The translations under genes and the position numbers were made by a program. 64,000 nucleotides of DNA from Palsa-506 sp963707065 (GTDB lineage Bacteria; Actinomycetota; Actinomycetes; Streptosporangiales; Streptosporangiaceae). Positions 62,556 through 64,000 of this stretch are shown here, in pieces. The stretch spans positions 1 through 64,000 of the forward strand of contig CAVPPJ010000013.1 of assembly GCA_963707065.1 (NCBI GenBank). The letters run 5' to 3'. Numbering within the stretch: the first letter of the stretch is position 1; each line of letters opens with the position of its first letter. Under the pieces are notes generated by a model. The model was not told the DNA's origin and did no database searches. It saw only the letters and a program-made list of their open reading frames with translations.

Positions 62556-63917
62556 ATGGATCGTCAGGTCAAGTACCTTCTGCAGGAGTCCGAGCTGCCG
62601 CGGCAGTGGTACAACGTCATCGCGGACCTGCCGTCACCGCCGCCTCCCCCGCTGCATCCCGGCACCCGGCAGCCGGTAGGACCCGATGATCTGGCACCGC
62701 TGTTCCCGGCCGCGCTGATCGGCCAGGAGGTCTCCGGCGAGCGCCACATCGCGATTCCCGAGGACGTCCTGGACGTCTACCGGCTGTGGCGGCCGACCCC
62801 GCTCTACCGGGCCAGGCGGCTGGAAAAGGACCTCGGCACGCCCGCCCGCATCTACTACAAGTACGAGGGGGGCAGCCCGGCCGGCTCACACAAGCCCAAC
62901 ACCGCCGTGCCGCAGGCGTACTACAACGCGGCCGAGGGCGTGCGCAAGCTGACTACCGAGACCGGGGCCGGCCAGTGGGGCAGCGCGCTCGCCTTCGCCT
63001 CCTCGCTGTTCGGCATCGAGCTCGAAGTGTGGATGGTGCGCGCGTCTTACGACCAGAAGCCCTACCGCAAGATGCTGATGGAAACCTACGGGGCGACGGT
63101 GCACCCGAGCCCGTCCGACGTGACGTCCGCCGGGCGCGCGGTGCTCGCCGCCCACCCGGACTCGACCGGCAGCCTGGGCATCGCGATCAGCGAGGCGGTC
63201 GAGGTAGCCGCCGGCGACCCGGCGGCCCGTTACTCGCTCGGCAGCGTGCTGAACCACGTCCTCATGCACCAGACCGTCATCGGCGAGGAGGCAATCAAGC
63301 AGCTTGCCCAGGCCGGCGACACACCCGACGTAATCATCGGCTGCACCGGCGGCGGGTCCAATTTCGGCGGCCTGGCCTTCCCCTTCCTCAGGGAGAAGCT
63401 GGCCGGGAAGATCAACCCGGTGATCCGCGCGGTCGAGCCTGCCGCCTGCCCGTCATTCACCCGCGGCGTCTACGCCTACGACTTCGGCGATACCGCGGGC
63501 TTCACCCCGCTACTCAAGATGCACACGCTCGGCCACGAGTTCATCCCGGACCCGATCCACGCCGGCGGCCTGCGGTATCACGGGATGTCCCCGCTGCTGT
63601 CGCACATCTACGAGCTCGGCCTGATCGAGGCCATCGCCAAGCCGCAGTCGGAGTGCTTCGAGGCCGGGCTCAGATTCGCCAGGACCGAGGGCATCGTGCC
63701 CGCGCCCGAGCCGACGCATGCGGTGGCCGCGTGCATCGAGGAGGCGCTGCGCTGCAAGGAGACCGGCGAGGAGAAGGTGATCCTGACGGCGCTATGCGGT
63801 CACGGACTGCTCGACCTCGCCGCCTACGCCGACTACATGTCCGGCCAGCTGCATGACTATGAGCTGGCGGAAGGCGCCCTGCAGGACGCGCTGCGGGGAC
63901 TGCCGGCAAGCGTGTGA
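62556..63917 (+). CDS. trpB: TrpB-like pyridoxal phosphate-dependent enzyme (TrpB2 group)
   Basis: Pyridoxal-phosphate enzyme of 453 aa, the long TrpB2 form rather than the usual partner-dependent TrpB1. The PLP Lys is in AGSHKPNTA (about residue 112), the phosphate-binding loop is GCTGGGSNFGGL, and KYEGGSPAGSHK and ETGAGQWGSALAF are typical. It has the extended N-terminus of the group (WYNVIADLPSPPPPPLHP). GGAGG precedes the ATG at 62556 by five nt. No trpA or other trp gene is adjacent, as expected for TrpB2. The stop overlaps the next gene by four bases. Confidence 0.93.
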   Translation: MDRQVKYLLQESELPRQWYNVIADLPSPPPPPLHPGTRQPVGPDDLAPLFPAALIGQEVSGERHIAIPEDVLDVYRLWRPTPLYRARRLEKDLGTPARIYYKYEGGSPAGSHKPNTAVPQAYYNAAEGVRKLTTETGAGQWGSALAFASSLFGIELEVWMVRASYDQKPYRKMLMETYGATVHPSPSDVTSAGRAVLAAHPDSTGSLGIAISEAVEVAAGDPAARYSLGSVLNHVLMHQTVIGEEAIKQLAQAGDTPDVIIGCTGGGSNFGGLAFPFLREKLAGKINPVIRAVEPAACPSFTRGVYAYDFGDTAGFTPLLKMHTLGHEFIPDPIHAGGLRYHGMSPLLSHIYELGLIEAIAKPQSECFEAGLRFARTEGIVPAPEPTHAVAACIEEALRCKETGEEKVILTALCGHGLLDLAAYADYMSGQLHDYELAEGALQDALRGLPASV

Positions 63918-64000
63918 GCCTGCCCAGGGTGCTCTACCGGCTGTACGCAAGGAGACTGCGCGCCCAGCTGGCCGGCGGCCCGGTCCCGCGTCATCTCGCC
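63914..64000 (+). CDS. Z-isoprenyl (undecaprenyl-type) diphosphate synthase, N-terminal fragment
   Basis: Only the first 29 codons are in the window, with the right edge cutting the gene. The GTG at 63914 overlaps the TrpB-like stop as GTGA. The peptide SLPRVLYRLYARRLRAQLAG followed by PRH matches the start of actinobacterial UppS-type proteins, which continue with H-x-MDGNRRW. Enzymes of this type make short- or long-chain polyprenyl diphosphate for cell-wall carriers. The identification rests on a short segment. Confidence 0.7.
   Translation, partial: MSLPRVLYRLYARRLRAQLAGGPVPRHLA

Overview
This window is about 70 percent G+C. The gene set is typical of a high-GC actinomycete: coproporphyrin-dependent heme synthesis (ChdC and CgoX), an F420-type LLM oxidoreductase, a mutT1-ppk pair, an actinobacterial hemE/DUF3000/RNase D string close to dxs, a DUF222-HNH (13E12-type) gene and many GTG starts. 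GTGA/ATGA stop-start overlaps are frequent, and many genes have a -10-like hexamer 5-7 nt before the start codon, so leaderless transcription looks common. I cannot assign a genus from sequence alone. No rRNA, tRNA or CRISPR array was recognised.

Layout. 1-2566 (minus): PadR regulator, ABC ATPase and FtsX permease, with a perfect 31-bp palindrome over the promoter. 2717-3616: Cys-rich pentapeptide-repeat protein. 3750-7383 (plus): valS (frameshifted), msrB, cupin. 7493-9276: divergent alpha/beta hydrolase and TetR regulator. 9678-11990: DUF222/HNH protein with an SOS-like box upstream. 12033-14107 (minus): class II aldolase and FMN hydroxyacid oxidase. 14326-18732 (plus): membrane protein, DinB-like protein, GT-C membrane glycosyltransferase, PolX. 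18729-30255: AraC regulator, polyprenyl synthase, then minus-strand heme genes (hemE, cgoX, chdC) interspersed with a DyP-like Tat protein, a double-headed LuxR regulator and a methyltransferase, plus a plus-strand DUF4349 lipoprotein. 30439-37145: zinc-ribbon protein, DUF3000, RNase D, DUF2695, Ogt, MutT1, Ppk. 37343-44083: LLM oxidoreductase, amidohydrolase, an unknown gene under an SOS-like palindrome, fprA (frameshifted), dxs. 44514-51892: ASCH, SDR, MFS (frameshifted), acnA (frameshifted), fahA. 51979-53813: a strongly decayed toxin-like gene plus small partner gene, visibly lower in G+C. 53795-64000: GNAT, Pro-rich membrane protein, a minus-strand GATase-xylB-xylA group, GNAT, DoxX, DsbA-like protein, TrpB-like protein and the start of a Z-isoprenyl transferase.

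Two window-wide properties matter to a reader. First, several housekeeping genes (valS, acnA, fprA) each carry a single small indel, which points to sequencing or assembly error at least in part; the 52.6-53.8 kb module carries at least eight frame changes and looks like true decay. Second, in-frame tandem repeats (mostly 18-51 bp) sit inside linkers or loops of otherwise ordinary enzymes (ValS, RNase D, XylB, DUF3000, the hydrolase) and also just beside stop codons. The best leads are the decayed RelA/SpoT-like toxin and partner module, the two TCGAAT-N4-ATTCGA boxes, and the operator pairs at acnA/fahA and at the LuxR double regulator.
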